Source of the DNA: Bacillus subtilis
GTDB taxonomy: Bacteria > Pseudomonadota > Alphaproteobacteria > Rhizobiales > Rhizobiaceae
Assembly: GCA_021733665.1 (NCBI GenBank)
Contig: JAHREI010000004.1
Location: 343,268-407,267 of the forward strand
Length of the DNA stretch: 64,000 nucleotides
Direction of reading: 5' to 3'
Shown: piece after piece, positions 61,639-64,000 of the stretch
How the letters are laid out: the number at the start of each line of letters is the position of its first letter
How positions within the stretch are numbered: position 1 is the stretch's first letter
Translations under genes and position numbers: made by a program
Notes under the pieces: model-generated
Seen by the model: the letters and a program-made list of their open reading frames with translations, nothing else
Told to the model about the DNA's origin: nothing
Database searches by the model: none

Positions 61639-61820
61639 GCAGACAGTGAATTATGTTTCATTGTAATTTGTGTTATAGTGCCGGAGCGGTCTCCGGTACG
61701 CAGCCTGCATATTCAGTATAATTATAGTCATTCCGCATTTTTCGTGCCGGTAACTGATCAGATACACAGCCGCTCCTGTGACGGGGTGAGGTTGTGATTT
61801 GTTTTTGTCGGGAGGAAAGA

Positions 61821-62255
61821 ATGACTGTACGCGCGATTCTGGAACAAAAAGGCAGTAGTGTCTTCACTGTGAAAATTGATGCAGATCTGGAAACAGCTGC
61901 AAAGCTGCTATCCCAACACCGTATCGGTGCTTTGCTGGTTGATGAAGGCAAGGGGAAATATGCAGGGATTCTTTCTGAGCGTGATATTGTGCGCGCTTGT
62001 GCCAATCATGGCGTACAGGCTTTACAATTGCCGGTATCTAAAGCCATGACGACGAAGGTTCTGCACTGTAGCCCGCAAGATACTGTGCATTATGTGATGG
62101 AGATGATGACCCGTCATCGTTTCCGCCATTTGCCGGTGGTCAGTGATACAGGTGATTTGGTCGGGATTATTTCTATTGGTGACGTGGTTAAGCGTCGTAT
62201 TGAGCAGGCCGAGCAGGAAACAGCCGAAATTATTCAATATATCGCTACGGCCTGA
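61821..62255 (+). CDS. CBS-domain protein
   Basis: 144 residues made of two CBS motifs (about 8-60 and 72-128, with GALLVDEGKGKYAGILSERD and RHLPVVSDTGDLVGIISIGD) that fold as one Bateman module and usually bind adenine nucleotides. It has no catalytic domain, as in many stand-alone CBS proteins that regulate partners. GGGAGGAAAG precedes the ATG at 61821; an in-frame GTG/ATT extension upstream is unlikely. The terminator downstream is shared with rlmB. Confidence 0.9.
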   Translation: MTVRAILEQKGSSVFTVKIDADLETAAKLLSQHRIGALLVDEGKGKYAGILSERDIVRACANHGVQALQLPVSKAMTTKVLHCSPQDTVHYVMEMMTRHRFRHLPVVSDTGDLVGIISIGDVVKRRIEQAEQETAEIIQYIATA

Positions 62256-62269
62256 TTTTTGATTTGTAT

Positions 62270-62321
62270 AAAAAAGCCCTGCCTGTGTGATCGGGAGACC
62301 ATGCAGGCAGGGCTTATTTTA
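62270..62321. terminator. Bidirectional terminator between the CBS gene and rlmB
   Basis: AAGCCCTGCCTG and CAGGCAGGGCTT form a 12-bp stem with an 18-base loop, with A/T-rich flanks on both sides. Confidence 0.8.
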
Positions 62322-62331
62322 TCGCCTGGTA

Positions 62332-63222
62332 TTATTTGCTGAGAAAACGTTGTGCTGCATAAAGGGAAATTGCTGCAGCATTAGAGACGTTGAGTGATTT
62401 AATCGCGCCCGGCATATCAAGGCGTGCCAAAGCATTCACTGTCTCGCGGGTTTTCTGACGCAGGCCTTTGCCTTCTGCACCCAGCACAAGAGCAACTTTT
62501 TCACCCTTTAGGGTGTGTTCCATTTCCAGCGGGCCTTCTGAATCAAGGCCAATGGTCATGTAACCAAGTTCATGCAGTTCAAGAATCGCCTCTGCAAGAT
62601 TGCGCACTTCGATTTGATCAATCATTTCCAGTGCGCCGGAAGCTGATTTGGCCAATACACCTGATTCCTGCGGGCTGTGACGCGAGGTGGTGATCAGCGC
62701 ATCGGCACCGAAAGCAACTGCGGAGCGCAAAATAGCGCCGACATTATGCGGATCGGTAACCTGATCCAGAATCAAAAGCAGCTTGCCTTCTTTAAGATCC
62801 TGTAATTTGCGTGGTTTCAGCGCTGCTGTTTCGATCAGCACACCCTGATGTACGGCATCTGAGCCGGTTAAAGCATCAATATCGCGCGGCTCAACCATTT
62901 CAGGTGCGAGACGGGCAATCGTTGCTTCGTCCAAATCAAGGCGGGCGAGGGCGTTTTTCGTCACCATCATACGGAAAATCTGACGGCGAGGATTCTCAAG
63001 CGCTGCTTTCACCGTATGCAGGCCATAAAGACGGGTGATTCCGTCGCCTGCCGGCGTACCTTTTACAGGCTTACGCTTATTGAACCGCTGGTTTTGCGAA
63101 TTTTGTTCGCTGCCACCGGTTTTTTGATCACGAAATTGGCGCCGCAGACGTGCATAATGCGAATCTTTTGGTGTGCCGGAGGATGAGCCGGATGAGTCCG
63201 GTGACGATTTTTTATCTTTCAT
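62332..63222 (-). CDS. rlmB: 23S rRNA (guanosine-2'-O-)-methyltransferase RlmB
   Basis: 296 residues of the TrmH/SPOUT family. A basic, Ser/Gly-rich N-terminal tail (about 1-60) is followed by a substrate-binding domain (GLHTVKAALENPRRQIFRMM). The knotted catalytic domain has DQVTDPHNVGAILRSAVAFG, LVLGAEGKGLRQ and KSLNVSNAAAISLY. It methylates G2251 (E. coli numbering) in the ribosomal P loop. It is divergent from the tRNA-Tyr/tRNA-Gly/tuf unit, a typical placement. Confidence 0.93.
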   Translation of the reverse strand: MKDKKSSPDSSGSSSGTPKDSHYARLRRQFRDQKTGGSEQNSQNQRFNKRKPVKGTPAGDGITRLYGLHTVKAALENPRRQIFRMMVTKNALARLDLDEATIARLAPEMVEPRDIDALTGSDAVHQGVLIETAALKPRKLQDLKEGKLLLILDQVTDPHNVGAILRSAVAFGADALITTSRHSPQESGVLAKSASGALEMIDQIEVRNLAEAILELHELGYMTIGLDSEGPLEMEHTLKGEKVALVLGAEGKGLRQKTRETVNALARLDMPGAIKSLNVSNAAAISLYAAQRFLSK

Positions 63223-63502
63223 GGGCTTTCTATAGCGATTTTTATGCTCTCAAGGTAGCATCTTTCCTTATTCACAGGCGGGAAAGTTTCGGGATACGGA
63301 AAAAACAGGCGCAAAAACCCTGATATTGTGGATTATTGATAAGCCTGTGAAAATTTTATGCATTTTTTTCAAAAAGAGCTGTTGACTTATCAGTGTGTTA
63401 TCGGCATAACCCGCCTCGTTCATAGCGACAAACGAGCCAAGCGCTACGGGGTCACAGTGAACGGAATGCCTAGTCGCTCAACTCTGCTTGCAGTGAGTTT
63501 CT

Positions 63503-63587
63503 GGAGGAGTGCCCGAGTGGTTAAAGGGGGCGGACTGTAAATCCGCTGGCTTAGCCTACGTTGGTTCGAAACCAACCTCCTCCACCA
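63503..63587 (+). tRNA. tRNA-Tyr (GTA)
   Basis: An 85-nt class II tRNA: acceptor GGAGGAG/CTCCTCC, anticodon loop ACTGTAAA with GTA, a long variable arm, T-loop GGTTCGAAACC and encoded CCA. Confidence 0.96.
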
Positions 63588-63612
63588 CTGCCAGAGCAGG
63601 AGTTTAGAGTGC

Positions 63613-63686
63613 GCGGGTATAGCTCAATGGTAGAGCAGCAGCCTTCCAAGCTGAATACGCGGGTTCGATTCCCGCTACCCGCTCCA
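63613..63686 (+). tRNA. tRNA-Gly (TCC)
   Basis: A 74-nt tRNA: acceptor GCGGGTA/TACCCGC, anticodon loop CTTCCAA with TCC, T-loop GGTTCGATTCC and encoded CCA. It lies 25 bp after tRNA-Tyr and ahead of tuf, an arrangement conserved in many Proteobacteria. Confidence 0.96.
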
Positions 63687-63898
63687 GATTATTTCAGAGC
63701 GGTTTGGCGTGTAGTAACTTGGCGGGCTTTGAATTAAGCTAAGCCGGAAGCGAGTTGATAAAGTTTCGCGTCACTATGGTGCGGAGCTTTAGTTCTACTA
63801 TATAATTTCTTGGTCGAAAGATCGGGAATAAGTTATATGGCAATTAAAATTATTGCAGCGCATTTAAATTAGCGTTGTGGTGAAAGAGAGCGACAGCG

Positions 63899-64000
63899 AT
63901 GGCAAAGAGCAAATTTGAACGTAATAAACCGCACGTCAATATCGGTACAATCGGTCACGTTGACCATGGTAAGACCTCGTTGACAGCTGCTATCACCAAA
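63899..64000 (+). CDS. tuf: Elongation factor Tu (3' end outside window)
   Basis: The first 34 codons: [20 protein letters not shown] followed by [14 protein letters not shown]. The G1 motif GHVDHGKT for GTP binding identifies EF-Tu, which carries aminoacyl-tRNA to the ribosome. The ATG at 63899 follows GAGAGCGACAG. The gene continues past the window edge. Confidence 0.97.

Noticed and set aside
1..64000. CRISPR, toxin-antitoxin, restriction or other defence system
   Set aside because: No spaced direct repeats and no proteins of known defence families were found among the coding regions.

Overview
The window reads as chromosomal core sequence of an alphaproteobacterium of the order Rhizobiales, most likely Brucellaceae. 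The evidence is the gene content: an Omp25/31-type porin, a fused TrpEG anthranilate synthase behind a WWWAR leader peptide, the run aminotransferase-hom-glpX-recJ, cysE followed by a DUF3126 gene, ChoVWX, and rlmB-tRNA-Tyr-tRNA-Gly-tuf. Base composition looks close to 50 percent GC, lower than I remember for Brucella and Ochrobactrum, so a Pseudochrobactrum-like relative is my guess; this is inference and no database was searched. I see no prophage, insertion sequence, CRISPR array, plasmid function or recognisable defence system.

Layout. 1-6.5 kb: choline and glycine-betaine metabolism (C-terminal part of a dimethylglycine/sarcosine dehydrogenase-like enzyme, a GlxA/GbdR-type regulator, an entericidin-like lipoprotein, choline importer ChoXWV). 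6.5-14.1 kb: a structured non-coding island, small EamA and TauE/SafE membrane proteins, a TerB protein, an orphan periplasmic binding protein paired with a P1 (DmpA-type) peptidase, a flavin reductase, a secreted hydrolase and a lipoprotein. 14.2-20.7 kb: one minus-strand dipeptidase plus peptide ABC transporter cluster. 21-29.3 kb: porin, radC, a vitamin B6 group (YggS, MocR regulator, BenE-type transporter, pdxY), map and sfsA. 29.3-31.3 kb: two tandem tRNA-Glu genes and an M15-type lipoprotein. 31.6-43.8 kb: lipoprotein, aminotransferase, hom, an ABC-F ATPase, glpX, recJ, gloA, a double cold-shock protein, DUF192, a hydrolase and cysE. 43.9-54.9 kb: DUF3126, a CobW-type GTPase behind a Zur-like box, trpL-trpEG, YccF, two CDF cation transporters, and a leucine-rich leader followed by leuA. 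54.9-64 kb: metallophosphoesterase, NUDIX, gamma carbonic anhydrase, a LapG-type protease, PilZ and PAS proteins, a candidate sRNA, rhomboid, CBS protein, rlmB, two tRNAs and the start of tuf.

The most informative signals are regulatory. They are a complete trp attenuator, a leucine-codon leader upstream of leuA, a near-consensus Zur site upstream of a CxCC GTPase, an 8-bp inverted repeat between the MocR gene and the BenE/PdxY operon, a LapG-type protease two genes from a PilZ protein, and several unexplained hairpin-rich intergenic regions that may encode RNAs.
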